Of a stretch of 64,000 bases of DNA, positions 16,965 to 25,044 are shown piece by piece. The position numbers and the translations under genes are program-made. The notes under the pieces were generated by a model that made no database searches, was not told the DNA's origin, and saw nothing but the letters and a program-made list of their open reading frames with translations. The DNA is from Rhodoblastus sp. (lineage in GTDB: Bacteria; Pseudomonadota; Alphaproteobacteria; Rhizobiales; Beijerinckiaceae): the NCBI RefSeq assembly GCF_019449565.1, contig NZ_JAGRPM010000013.1:1-64000 (forward strand), in the 5' to 3' direction. Position 1 is the stretch's first letter. Every line of letters begins with the position of its first letter.

Positions 16965-18431
16965 ATGAAGCTTCGTACAAAAGGCGCCTCGCGCCTCATG
17001 GCCTATAGAGTTTTTGCGTCTACGGTTTTTGCGTCTACGGTTCTGGCGTCGCCCGCATGGTGCGCCAGCCGCGACGAAAACGCGGCCGACAAGATCATTG
17101 GCGAGGAGAAGGCCATTCTCACCGACGCGCCCAATGTGCCGCCGGCGATTATGCGCAAGAACGCGACCAAGGTCGTCGTTCATATCGAAGTCAAGGAAGT
17201 CGAAGGCCGGCTGGCCGATGGCGTCAGCTATACGTTCTGGACCTTTGGCGGCAAGGTCCCGGGCAAGTTCATCCGCGTGCGCGAGGGCGATCTGATCGAG
17301 ATGCATCTCGACAACCATCCCGATAACAAGATGCCGCATAATATCGACCTGCACGCCGTCAATGGTCCCGGCGGCGGCGCGGCGGCCTCGCTGACCGCGC
17401 CCGGCCATTCCTCGGTCTTTTCCTTCAAGGCGACCAATCCGGGCCTCTATGTCTATCATTGCGCCACCGCGCCGGTCGCCATGCATGTGGCCAATGGCAT
17501 GTACGGGCTGATTCTGGTCGAGCCGAAAGAGGGCCTGCCCAAGGTCGACCGCGAATATTACGTGATGCAGAGCGATTTCTACACCAAGGGCCCCAATGGC
17601 GAGCAGGGCCTGCAGCCCTTCAGCATGGTCAAGGCCATCGACGAGCGGCCCGATTACGTCGTGTTCAACGGCGCCGTCGGCTCGACCACCGGCGACAAGG
17701 CGCTGACCGGCAATGTCGGCGAGACGATGCGGCTTTACGTCGGCGACGGCGGCCCTAACCTCACGTCGTCCTTCCATGTCATCGGCCAGATTTTCGACAC
17801 CGTCTGGGCCGAAGGCAACATGAGCACGCCGACGCATAATGTGCAGACCACGATGGTCCCCGCAGGCGGCTCGGCGATCGCCGATTTCAAGCTCACCGTT
17901 CCCGGCACCTTCATCCTGGTCGATCATTCGCTGACCCGCGCCTTCAATCGCGGAGCGCTGGCTCAGCTGAAAGTCGCCGGGGCGGAGGACAAGATGATCT
18001 ATTCCGGCAAGACCGACGATCTGGTCTATTTGCCGGAAGGCGCCGGCGCGCGCGTCGCCGAACAGCCGGGCCGCGCGGCGCCCGCCGCCAAGGACAAGGC
18101 CGAACGGATCAAGGCGGGCGAAGGAATCTTCGCCAATAATTGCGCGGCCTGCCATCAGCCGGCCGGGCAGGGCGTCGCCGACGCCTTCCCGCCGCTCGCC
18201 AAGTCCGATTACCTCAAGGGCGGCAAGGCCCGCGTCATCAAGGCTGTCACCGGCGGACTGGAGGGCAAGGTCACGGTCAACGGCAAGAATTATGACGGGG
18301 TCATGCCGGCCTGGGATCTGCCCGACGAGGACATCGCCAATGTCCTGACCTATGTCTATAATTCCTGGGGCAATTCAGGCGAGACCGTGACTCCGGACGA
18401 CATCAAGGCCGGCAGGGCGAAGGCGAACTGA
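16965..18431 (+). CDS. nirK: Copper nitrite reductase with C-terminal cytochrome c domain
   Basis: 488 aa from the ATG at 16965 (gggggg just upstream), with a signal peptide that contains a duplicated FASTV. Periplasmic reduction of nitrite to NO. Two cupredoxin domains: His125 and His130 around catalytic Asp128 ('MPHNIDLHAV'), His165-Cys166 ('YHCATAPVAMHVANGMYG') with His174 and Met179 for the type 1 site, then 'SSFHVIGQIFD' and 'ILVDHSLTRAF' in domain two. From about residue 375 a class I cytochrome c follows with CAACH (Cys393, Cys396, His397), which probably delivers electrons to the type 1 copper. nirV follows 1 bp after the stop. A perfect NnrR-type box lies upstream. Confidence 0.96.
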   Translation: MKLRTKGASRLMAYRVFASTVFASTVLASPAWCASRDENAADKIIGEEKAILTDAPNVPPAIMRKNATKVVVHIEVKEVEGRLADGVSYTFWTFGGKVPGKFIRVREGDLIEMHLDNHPDNKMPHNIDLHAVNGPGGGAAASLTAPGHSSVFSFKATNPGLYVYHCATAPVAMHVANGMYGLILVEPKEGLPKVDREYYVMQSDFYTKGPNGEQGLQPFSMVKAIDERPDYVVFNGAVGSTTGDKALTGNVGETMRLYVGDGGPNLTSSFHVIGQIFDTVWAEGNMSTPTHNVQTTMVPAGGSAIADFKLTVPGTFILVDHSLTRAFNRGALAQLKVAGAEDKMIYSGKTDDLVYLPEGAGARVAEQPGRAAPAAKDKAERIKAGEGIFANNCAACHQPAGQGVADAFPPLAKSDYLKGGKARVIKAVTGGLEGKVTVNGKNYDGVMPAWDLPDEDIANVLTYVYNSWGNSGETVTPDDIKAGRAKAN

Positions 18432-18432
18432 C

Positions 18433-19224
18433 ATGCGTCGCGCCGGTTGGTCGATATTCTGGGGCGCGGCGATATTCGCCGCGTCTCAGGTCTTTGTCGC
18501 GGGCGCCTCCTGCGGCGAAATGGTCCGCGTGCCGGCTGGCGACTATCTGCCTTTTTTCAAGCTCAGCGCCGGCAAGGGCCAGACCAAGGCGGAAAACCGT
18601 CCCGTCACGGTTCGCGCTTTTGTGCTGGACGAGGCCCCTGTCACCAATACGCAATATCTCGATTTCGTCCGCGCCCATCCGGAATGGCGACGCTCGCAGG
18701 CCAAGGCTTTGTTTGTCGATCGCCATTATCTCGGCAAATGGCCCGGCGATCTCACCCCGCCCGAGGGCGAGGCGCAGTCGCCCGTGACCAATGTGTCATG
18801 GTTCGCTGCGCAAGCCTTCTGCGAAGCGCGCGGCCTGCGCCTGCCGACCACCGACGAATGGGAATACGCCCTTGCCGACGCTGGGCGGGGACAACAGGCG
18901 GTGACCCAGATTTCACTCGACTGGTTTTCCGCGCCCAATCCGCCGCGTCTTGCCGCCGTGCGGCGCGGTCTGCCCAATGGTTACGGGTTTTACGACATGG
19001 TCGGTCTGGTCTGGGAATGGACGCTGGATTTTTCCAGCGCCGCGACCGGGACGGAACAGCGCAACACGTCGAGCAAGGACGATGCGCAATTCTGCGGCGG
19101 CGGCGCCGCAGGCGTGCGCGATCCCTCCGATTATCCCGCCTTCATGCGCTACGCTTCACGCGCCAGCCTGAAGGCGGCCTACAGCCAGGACAATCTCGGC
19201 TTTCGCTGCGCAGGAGACACATGA
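18433..19224 (+). CDS. nirV: Formylglycine-generating-enzyme-like protein NirV
   Basis: 263 aa with an N-terminal signal peptide ('IFWGAAIFAASQVFVAGAS'). The rest is one FGE-sulfatase (SUMF1-type) domain: 'MVRVPAGDYLPFFKL', 'APVTNTQYLDFVRAHPEW', 'SPVTNVSWFAAQAFCEARGLRLPT' and 'GLVWEWTLDF', ending 'NLGFRCAGDT'. Genes of this type next to nirK are called nirV; the role is unproven, probably NirK maturation or activity. It starts 1 bp after the nirK stop and its own stop overlaps the SCO gene start, so the three genes form one transcript. Confidence 0.88.
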   Translation: MRRAGWSIFWGAAIFAASQVFVAGASCGEMVRVPAGDYLPFFKLSAGKGQTKAENRPVTVRAFVLDEAPVTNTQYLDFVRAHPEWRRSQAKALFVDRHYLGKWPGDLTPPEGEAQSPVTNVSWFAAQAFCEARGLRLPTTDEWEYALADAGRGQQAVTQISLDWFSAPNPPRLAAVRRGLPNGYGFYDMVGLVWEWTLDFSSAATGTEQRNTSSKDDAQFCGGGAAGVRDPSDYPAFMRYASRASLKAAYSQDNLGFRCAGDT

Positions 19225-19832
19225 TGCGCGTTCAGTTTCTTTCTCTCGCCCTCGCGGGTCTCTGTTGGGCGTCCGTCGTACCGGCGCGCGCGCATGATCA
19301 CGAACACATGATGCCGATGCAGGCGGGGCAGCCGCTCTCCGGCGCCTCGCTCTACAATCTCGACGCGCGATGGACCGATCAGGACGGCAAGGCGATCCAG
19401 CTAAAGGATTTGCGCGGAATGCCGGTGGTCGTCGCGATGGCCTATACCAGTTGCAAGGATATCTGCCCCCTCATCGTCGCTAATATGGTCGCCATCGAAA
19501 ACGCCGCGAAGGCGAAAAAGGTGGCCGATATCCGCTTTGCGTTCTTCTCGCTGGATTCGGCGGTCGACACGCCCACGCGGCTCAAGGCCTATGCCGATGA
19601 GCGCGGACTCGACCCCGCGCAATGGTCGCTCTATCACGGCGACGACAAGGCGGTCCGAGATCTCGCGGCGGCGCTCGGGGTGCGCTATCGCCGCGACGAC
19701 AAGGGCGGCTTCGACCATTCGGCTGCGATTACCCTTCTCGACGGCGAGGGCGAGATCGTCTTCCAGAAAGCCGACGCCAAACTCGACATCGACGAATTCG
19801 TGACGAAAATCGAAGGCCTCAAGAAGAAGTGA
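19221..19832 (+). CDS. SCO1/SenC-family copper chaperone
   Basis: 203 aa from the first ATG of an ATGATG that overlaps the nirV stop. A signal peptide ends near 'VVPARAHD', followed by a His/Met-rich stretch 'HDHEHMMPMQ'. The thioredoxin-like domain carries the copper ligands Cys78 and Cys82 ('YTSCKDICP') and His166 ('GGFDHSAAI'). SCO proteins deliver copper to oxidase CuA centres; here, in the nirK operon, it more likely supplies or keeps reduced the copper of NirK, which is inference from context. Confidence 0.9.
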   Translation: MMRVQFLSLALAGLCWASVVPARAHDHEHMMPMQAGQPLSGASLYNLDARWTDQDGKAIQLKDLRGMPVVVAMAYTSCKDICPLIVANMVAIENAAKAKKVADIRFAFFSLDSAVDTPTRLKAYADERGLDPAQWSLYHGDDKAVRDLAAALGVRYRRDDKGGFDHSAAITLLDGEGEIVFQKADAKLDIDEFVTKIEGLKKK

Positions 19833-19844
19833 GCCGTCTTTGCG

Positions 19845-20540
19845 TTAGTCTTGCTTGCGCGCGAGGGCCTGAAGGCCCGCCATGTCGCGCACCACGACGC
19901 GCTGACGTCCGCGCTCGACCAGTCCCTGTTCCTCCCAGGCGCTGAGGGTGCGGCTGACCGTGAACAGGGTCGCCCCGGTCATTTCGGCGAGATCCTGCCG
20001 CGAGAGCGGGAAGTCGATGAGCGTACCGTCTTCGGTCTTCCTCCCCGCCTGCTGGGCGAGTTGCAGCACGGCGCCGGCGATGCGCTGCTCGACCTGCTGG
20101 GTCGAAAGATCGAGAATGCGCTCCTGCGAATCCTGCAATCGCGCCCCCAGCGCTTGCATCGTATTGACGGCGAGGCCGGGGTGGCGCGCGAGAAGATCTT
20201 TCCACGCCGCATTGGGCCAGCTCAGCGCCAGCGAATCGATCGCCGCCGTCGCCGTGCCCGGATAGGCGTCGAGTTTGATGGCCATGGCGACGCCGAACAT
20301 GTCGCCCGGCGCGATGAATCGCACCACCATCTGCTGCCCCTGCGGGTTCAGGCGCGTCACCCGCAACCGGCCATGCAGCAGCAGGAAGAAGCGGTCGGCC
20401 TGCTCGCCCTGACGGAACGCGGCCTCGCCCTTCGGCAGGCGGAGCGGCGTCGCCTGGGCCAGAATATCGTCCAAAGCTTCGGGACTCATACCCGCGAGTG
20501 TCGGCGCGCTGGCGATCAGCGAACGGTCGAGCTGCGCCAT
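19845..20540 (-). CDS. Crp/Fnr-family regulator, NnrR-like
   Basis: 231 aa from the ATG at 20540 (ggaggaa upstream). Residues ~15-130 are a cyclic-nucleotide-like sensor domain ('FRQGEQADRFFLLLHGRLRV', 'VVRFIAPGDMFGVAMAI'), followed by a dimer helix and the helix-turn-helix 'LSRQDLAEMTGATLFTVSRT'. No Cys cluster for an Fnr iron-sulfur centre is seen. Location between the nirK operon and the nor remnant, and the TTGCG-type boxes near all three, point to an NO-responsive NnrR/Dnr-type activator. It is convergent with the SCO gene (12 bp between stops). Confidence 0.88.
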   Translation of the reverse strand: MAQLDRSLIASAPTLAGMSPEALDDILAQATPLRLPKGEAAFRQGEQADRFFLLLHGRLRVTRLNPQGQQMVVRFIAPGDMFGVAMAIKLDAYPGTATAAIDSLALSWPNAAWKDLLARHPGLAVNTMQALGARLQDSQERILDLSTQQVEQRIAGAVLQLAQQAGRKTEDGTLIDFPLSRQDLAEMTGATLFTVSRTLSAWEEQGLVERGRQRVVVRDMAGLQALARKQD

Positions 20541-20597
20541 GGGCGGCGTTCCTCCAGATGTTCCGCGCCCGGTCTGGCCGTTGGATGCGCCGCTTCC

Positions 20598-20611
20598 TTG
20601 TCTTCGCGCAA
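20598..20611. promoter_or_regulatory. Imperfect NnrR-type box upstream of the Crp/Fnr gene
   Basis: ttgtcttcgcgcaa; read on the minus strand it is TTGCG-N4-GACAA, close to the nirK box. It lies 58 nt before the regulator start and could mediate autoregulation. Two half-site positions deviate from a perfect palindrome. Confidence 0.4.
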
Positions 20612-20693
20612 GGGCATGGCGTCGCGTCTGGTTTAGCAAGAATCCCGCGCTCCCCCAAGGCGCCATTGCGCCCGGGGCGCCGCGAACGGGAAA

Positions 20694-21398
20694 TCACCCC
20701 ACAAGATGCCGGTAGATCGCGGGCAGCGCGGAGGAGAGCTTTTCCGGCTTGGAGACGATGGCGAAGCCGGCCGGGCCGAACAAATGCGGCAGATAGGATT
20801 GCGCCTGCGCGTCAATGGCGACGCAGAACACCGCTTGGCCGCGCCGCCGCGCTTCCTGCGCCGCGCGCCTTGTGTCCTCGACGCCGAAGCGCCCTTCGTA
20901 ATGATCGAGATCATTGGGCTTGCCGTCGGTGATCACCAGCAGCAGCTTGCGCGCATTGGGACGTTCGCAGAGCCGGAACGACGCATGGCGCATGGCGGCG
21001 CCGAGCCGCGTATAGAATCCGGGCTTGAGCGCGGCGATGCGCGCATCGACCTTTGCGCCGAGCGCCCCAGCCCCGGCGAGACAGGAGCGGGCGCGACCGC
21101 GCCGTCCTTCCTGCGCCGCCGCGTTGGCCAAGGCGGCGAATAATCCGCTGGTCAGGAGAATGGCTGTGTTGATCGCGCCCGCCAGCCGGTCGAGACTGTC
21201 CTGCGCGGCGGCGAATCCGGCCGGATCGCGCGCCCGGGCTCCGGCATATCCGAGCAGCGCCAGTCCGAATACCGCCAGTTCCGAAGCGATCAGCACCCAC
21301 ACCAGGGGATGCCCGGGCAGGGCCAACAGAGGCCCCCAGCCGAGATCATGTTCGTCTGTCGCAATTTCCAGCTGGCCCGCATCCACGATGTCGCTCAT
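20694..21398 (-). CDS. Chimeric norE-norD remnant (fused by deletion)
   Basis: 234 aa from the ATG at 21398. Residues ~20-110 are the N-terminal part of a NorE-type haem-copper oxidase subunit III-like protein ('PGHPLVWVLIASELAVFGLA', 'LDRLAGAINTAILLTSGLFA'). Residues ~118-234 are instead the C-terminal end of NorD, a von Willebrand A protein ('ALKPGFYTRLGAAMRHA', 'ITDGKPNDLDHYEGRFGVED', 'GFAIVSKPEKLSSALPAIYR'). The normal order is norE(F)CBQD; an in-frame deletion between norE and norD would remove norCBQ, the actual NO reductase genes. Both partners are incomplete, so the product is probably without function. The junction lies near bases 21044-21080. Confidence 0.85.
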   Translation of the reverse strand: MSDIVDAGQLEIATDEHDLGWGPLLALPGHPLVWVLIASELAVFGLALLGYAGARARDPAGFAAAQDSLDRLAGAINTAILLTSGLFAALANAAAQEGRRGRARSCLAGAGALGAKVDARIAALKPGFYTRLGAAMRHASFRLCERPNARKLLLVITDGKPNDLDHYEGRFGVEDTRRAAQEARRRGQAVFCVAIDAQAQSYLPHLFGPAGFAIVSKPEKLSSALPAIYRHLVG

Positions 21399-21451
21399 CT
21401 CCCGGCGCCCTTTCAAGACGCCAGCAATGGGATGTCAGGGGCGGGAAGACC

Positions 21452-21465
21452 TTGTCGCGGCGCAA
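21452..21465. promoter_or_regulatory. Imperfect NnrR-type box upstream of the nor remnant
   Basis: ttgtcgcggcgcaa; on the minus strand TTGCG-N4-GACAA, with the same half-sites as the box before the Crp/Fnr gene. It lies 54 nt upstream of the chimeric gene, where a nor operon box is expected. Confidence 0.5.
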
Positions 21466-21503
21466 GGAGCGCGGCGAATGTCGCGGTGGATGGAAGGGGC
21501 GGA

Positions 21504-23120
21504 TCAGTTCCGCCGGACGGAGCGGCGCGAAAGGCTCAGACAGAGCAAGCCAGCGGCGAAAAAGGCCCACCAGCCTGCCAGCATATGAGACTTGATCGCT
21601 TCGGCGATCGGGCGGACGTGCTGACCGGGATTGATATTTGGCGGCAGCGTTGACCGAATCGTCGGATCGTCAAGGAGGGCTTTCAGCCTGACGACGGAGG
21701 GATAGGGAAGGTCATGGAGACCATTGCCGCCGAGCGCCGAACCGTCGCCGGTCGAGATATAGGAACGCAATTTGGCTTCCTGGATGCGGGCGCTGTCACG
21801 ACGCTCCAGAATGGCGCCCCATCCGACCACCCGACCATGATTGATTGTCATGGCCAGAGCCAGAATCATTGCAGCCGCCAATGCCAGCAAGGCGACCTTG
21901 CCCAGCAAAGCGATATTGCGACGCCCGTCGAGCGCATTCAGCCAGGTCGCAAGCCACAATGCGCTGACCAGATTCACAAACACGCCGACAACGCAAAAAT
22001 CTATATAGCGGAAGACAAGAATCTCGTTCCGGCCGAAGGCAAGCGCGGCTAATTGCGACAGCGTCCAGGCGAGGACGCCAAGGTTGAACCAGCGCGGATC
22101 GTGGCGTCGCGGAGCTTGCCGCACAACGGCAAAAGCAAAGGCCAGTCCCGGAACATAAAGCAGAGCGCCGATTCCGAAGGGAATTGGCCAGGCGAGCAGA
22201 TGAATAAAGCCCGACAGGAAGGCCGCAATCGAACGCGCGCGAAAGACATCATTCTCGGGAACATGCGGCGTCAGCGCGATGAACAAGGCGGCCAAGGCGA
22301 GCAGGGCGCCCATGCCGAGCCATTCCCTGAGCCCGGACCGCGCCCCCCTCCAAATCTGAACCAGCGCCAGGCCAGCGGCTATCCCGGGCGCCAATGCTCC
22401 GCTCGCCATTGACAGAAAGGCGCCTGTCGCCAGCAACACGCCCAAACACCATCGCAATGTCCAGGCTTTGGCGGCTGCGAAAAACCATAATGCAGCGAGA
22501 GAAAACGCCATCAATGTATAAAAATGCGTGTTGAAGCCGAGGAGCGTGTTTTCGTGTCCGAACGGAAGAACGGCGACGGCGCAGCCAAGGAGCAGGGCGG
22601 CTGTCGCCTTCGCGCTGTCGAGCGCTCGCGTTAGTCCCGCCAACGAGAGCGCCAGTGTGGCGGAATGCAGGAAGGCGTTGAAGATCATGGCGAGGACGAC
22701 GTCCCAATAGCCCGAAATTTTGAGGCCGAGGATCGTCACCAACCGGGTGAAGAAAATCAGATGCTCGTTGTCGTGGACGAATAGCTTTCCGACGCCGAAC
22801 TGCCCTTCGATGAAGGGCTTTAGGACGCTCGCTGCTACCCCGTCCCATTCGTCGTAAAAAGGGACCGGACTGGACGCGAACTGAATCAACAGGAGTTTGC
22901 TGCAAAAAATCAGGAAAAAGACGCCGAGACAGGTCAGAATGGCGGCGCGATCCGGTCCGCGACGACGGTGGGCGTTTTTGACCGGATAGGCCGCTATCGC
23001 GATGGCTTCCGCCAAACTCGCAAATGAGTCGAATGGCCCCGAGGGGAAATCGCCGGGGCGCGCGCCATGGCCGTCGCGGGCGTCAGCCTTCGTTGTGGCG
23101 GGGTCTTCGCGATAGGCCAT
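21504..23120 (-). CDS. Polytopic membrane protein, glycosyltransferase-C-like
   Basis: 538 aa. After a ~55-residue polar N-terminus there are about ten to twelve hydrophobic segments. The first large loop holds 'SSPVPFYDEWDGVA', with an acidic pair after the first membrane segment as in GT-C type lipid-linked-sugar transferases, and 'FVHDNEHLIFFTR' follows. The C-terminal ~120 aa before the last segment is a soluble loop ('RIQEAKLRSYISTGDG'). I do not recognise a specific family; the GT-C likeness is weak inference. The first Met may be upstream of the true start. Confidence 0.65.
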   Translation of the reverse strand: MAYREDPATTKADARDGHGARPGDFPSGPFDSFASLAEAIAIAAYPVKNAHRRRGPDRAAILTCLGVFFLIFCSKLLLIQFASSPVPFYDEWDGVAASVLKPFIEGQFGVGKLFVHDNEHLIFFTRLVTILGLKISGYWDVVLAMIFNAFLHSATLALSLAGLTRALDSAKATAALLLGCAVAVLPFGHENTLLGFNTHFYTLMAFSLAALWFFAAAKAWTLRWCLGVLLATGAFLSMASGALAPGIAAGLALVQIWRGARSGLREWLGMGALLALAALFIALTPHVPENDVFRARSIAAFLSGFIHLLAWPIPFGIGALLYVPGLAFAFAVVRQAPRRHDPRWFNLGVLAWTLSQLAALAFGRNEILVFRYIDFCVVGVFVNLVSALWLATWLNALDGRRNIALLGKVALLALAAAMILALAMTINHGRVVGWGAILERRDSARIQEAKLRSYISTGDGSALGGNGLHDLPYPSVVRLKALLDDPTIRSTLPPNINPGQHVRPIAEAIKSHMLAGWWAFFAAGLLCLSLSRRSVRRN

Positions 23121-23467
23121 AACCTGAATGCCTCCGGCGCATTGATAGCAGCCCGCGATCGATCAGCCGTCCGCTTTTCGGCGGCGCGGATGTTGATGTA
23201 ACAAATGGACTCCCGCCCCGTTGGCCCGAGCCGACGCGCAGGATCAAAAAAACGTGGGAAAAAGCCCCACTCAATTGTGGCGAGGTTAAGGCATGGCAAG
23301 CTCGCGCAAAGGCGCCGCGAGGACCAATTTGACCATCGCGAATAATCCAGATTTGCGCCATATAGGCTGGCGAGCCGCAACAGACTTTGAATGGCGGCAG
23401 ACGAGACGTGACTGGATGCACCTCAGAAATGACGCAACGAGTTGAGTTAGGCGGAAATATCGGCGGC
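23121..23467. other. Intergenic region without a recognisable gene
   Basis: About 350 bp between the divergent membrane-protein gene and dusA. Short open frames on both strands have no convincing start or family features. Part of it is lower in GC (around 23240-23370) and probably holds the promoters of both flanking genes. Confidence 0.5.
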
Positions 23468-24457
23468 ATGAGTCCCTGGCGCTTTTCCATCGCGCCCATG
23501 ATGGAATGGACCGATACCCATTATCGCGTGCTGGCCCGGCAGCACACGCGCAAGGCGCGGCTCTATACGGAAATGGTCACCTCCGCCGCGATCATCCACG
23601 GCGATCGCGAGCGGCTGCTTGGCTATGACGCCAGCGAACATCCGATCGCCGTCCAGCTTGGCGGCTCGGACCCGCAAGATCTGGCGCGCGCGGCGAAGAT
23701 CTGCGCCGAATTCGCCTATGACGAGATCAATCTCAATGTCGGCTGCCCGTCCGATCGCGTCCAGAACGGGGCCTTTGGCGCCTGCCTGATGCGCGAACCG
23801 GCTCTGGTCGCGCGCTGCGTCGCGGCGATGAAAGAAGCGTCGAACCTGCCGGTTACGGTCAAATGCCGCATCGGCGTCGATGATCAGGAGCCGCGCGAGG
23901 CCTTGTTCGCGATGGCGCAAGCCGTGCTCGGCGCGGGGGCCGACGCCTTGATCGTCCATGCGCGCAAGGCCTGGCTCAAGGGCCTGTCGCCCAAGGAGAA
24001 CCGCGACATTCCGCCGCTCGATTACGGTCTGGTGCATGAGCTCAAACAGGCGTGGCCGGACGTTCCCATCGCCATCAATGGCGGGCTTGAAGCGCTCGAC
24101 GCCATGAGGGCGCAGCTCGATTCCGTCGATGGCGTCATGATTGGCCGCGCCGCCTATCACAATATGTCGATGCTTCAGGAGGTCGATCCGCTGCTATACG
24201 GAGCGCCGGCGCCTCATGACAGTAGCCGCGCCGCAGTCGAGGCTTTCCTGCCCTATATTGAGCGCAAGCTTGGGCAGGGCGTGCGCTTGGCCGACATCAC
24301 GCGGCACATGCTCGGGCTGTTCCAGGGCCGGCCCGGCGCGCGCGCCTTTCGCCGCCACCTGGCGACTTACGCCGTGAAGCGCGGGGCGGACGCGCGCGTT
24401 GTCGAGGACGCGCTCGCCATGGTCGATCATACTCAAGGCGCTCGCCTGAGCGCCTGA
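23468..24457 (+). CDS. dusA: tRNA-dihydrouridine(20/20a) synthase
   Basis: 329 aa from the ATG at 23468 ('MSPWRFSIAPMMEWTDTHYR'), chosen because DusA proteins normally begin a few residues before the APMM motif; an alternative ATG is at 23429. The FMN TIM-barrel shows 'LYTEMVTSAAI', 'AVQLGGSDPQDLARAAKI', 'INLNVGCPSDRVQNGAFGACLM' with the catalytic Cys in the 'GACLM' loop, 'VKCRIGVDD', 'VHARKAWLKGLSPKENR' and 'INGGLE'. It reduces U20/U20a in the tRNA D-loop. Stands alone. Confidence 0.95.
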   Translation: MSPWRFSIAPMMEWTDTHYRVLARQHTRKARLYTEMVTSAAIIHGDRERLLGYDASEHPIAVQLGGSDPQDLARAAKICAEFAYDEINLNVGCPSDRVQNGAFGACLMREPALVARCVAAMKEASNLPVTVKCRIGVDDQEPREALFAMAQAVLGAGADALIVHARKAWLKGLSPKENRDIPPLDYGLVHELKQAWPDVPIAINGGLEALDAMRAQLDSVDGVMIGRAAYHNMSMLQEVDPLLYGAPAPHDSSRAAVEAFLPYIERKLGQGVRLADITRHMLGLFQGRPGARAFRRHLATYAVKRGADARVVEDALAMVDHTQGARLSA

Positions 24458-24500
24458 GGGACGCCCAAACTGGCTTGCGTCGCCATCAATCCTGATTCTA

Positions 24501-24941
24501 TCAATCCTGTTTCGTGGACCCGCGCAGGTCGAAGCCGCGCCGGGCAGCTTCCACGGCGGCGAGGTTCTGCTCGGCCCAGATCCAAACGCCGCAGAAGGCG
24601 GCGCCGAGACTCTGTCCAAGTATGGTTAGGCGGTACTCGACCTTCGGCGGCACGACGGGATGGACCGTACGCACGACAAGGCCGTCCCGCTCCATCTGCC
24701 GTAGCGTCTGCGTGAGCATTTTCTGGCTAACGCCGGGCACGAGCCTGGACAGGCGCGTGAAACGGGTTTCGCCATGTTCGGCAAGGGCTTCCAGCACCAG
24801 CATGGTCCATTTGTCGGCGACCCGGGCGATCAGTTGATTGACCAGTTCCTCAACGCGCGGGTCGATCTCGTTTGGCGGAGCGCCAGCCAGGGAATGGGGG
24901 AGCTGGGGACGATCATCGCCGGGACGTTCGGGCGGGGGCAT
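24501..24941 (-). CDS. HxlR-family transcriptional regulator
   Basis: 146 aa. The winged helix reads 'RVADKWTMLVLEALAEHGETRFTRLSR', then 'GVSQKMLTQTLRQMERDGLV' and 'PPKVEYRLTILGQSL', all HxlR signatures. The N-terminal ~25 residues are Pro-rich. It is divergent from the SDR gene; the AT-rich 100 bp between contains two gtaagta direct repeats (near 24958 and 25000) that could be its operator. HxlR regulators commonly control an adjacent oxidoreductase. Confidence 0.9.
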   Translation of the reverse strand: MPPPERPGDDRPQLPHSLAGAPPNEIDPRVEELVNQLIARVADKWTMLVLEALAEHGETRFTRLSRLVPGVSQKMLTQTLRQMERDGLVVRTVHPVVPPKVEYRLTILGQSLGAAFCGVWIWAEQNLAAVEAARRGFDLRGSTKQD

Positions 24942-25044
24942 CTACGCTCTCTTTTTAGTAAGTATAAATCTTTTAGGTGCCTTCTTTCGTTTAGAGTGTA
25001 AGTAGCTAGGTTAACTGCGTCAATCGAACGATAGAGGACGCAGC

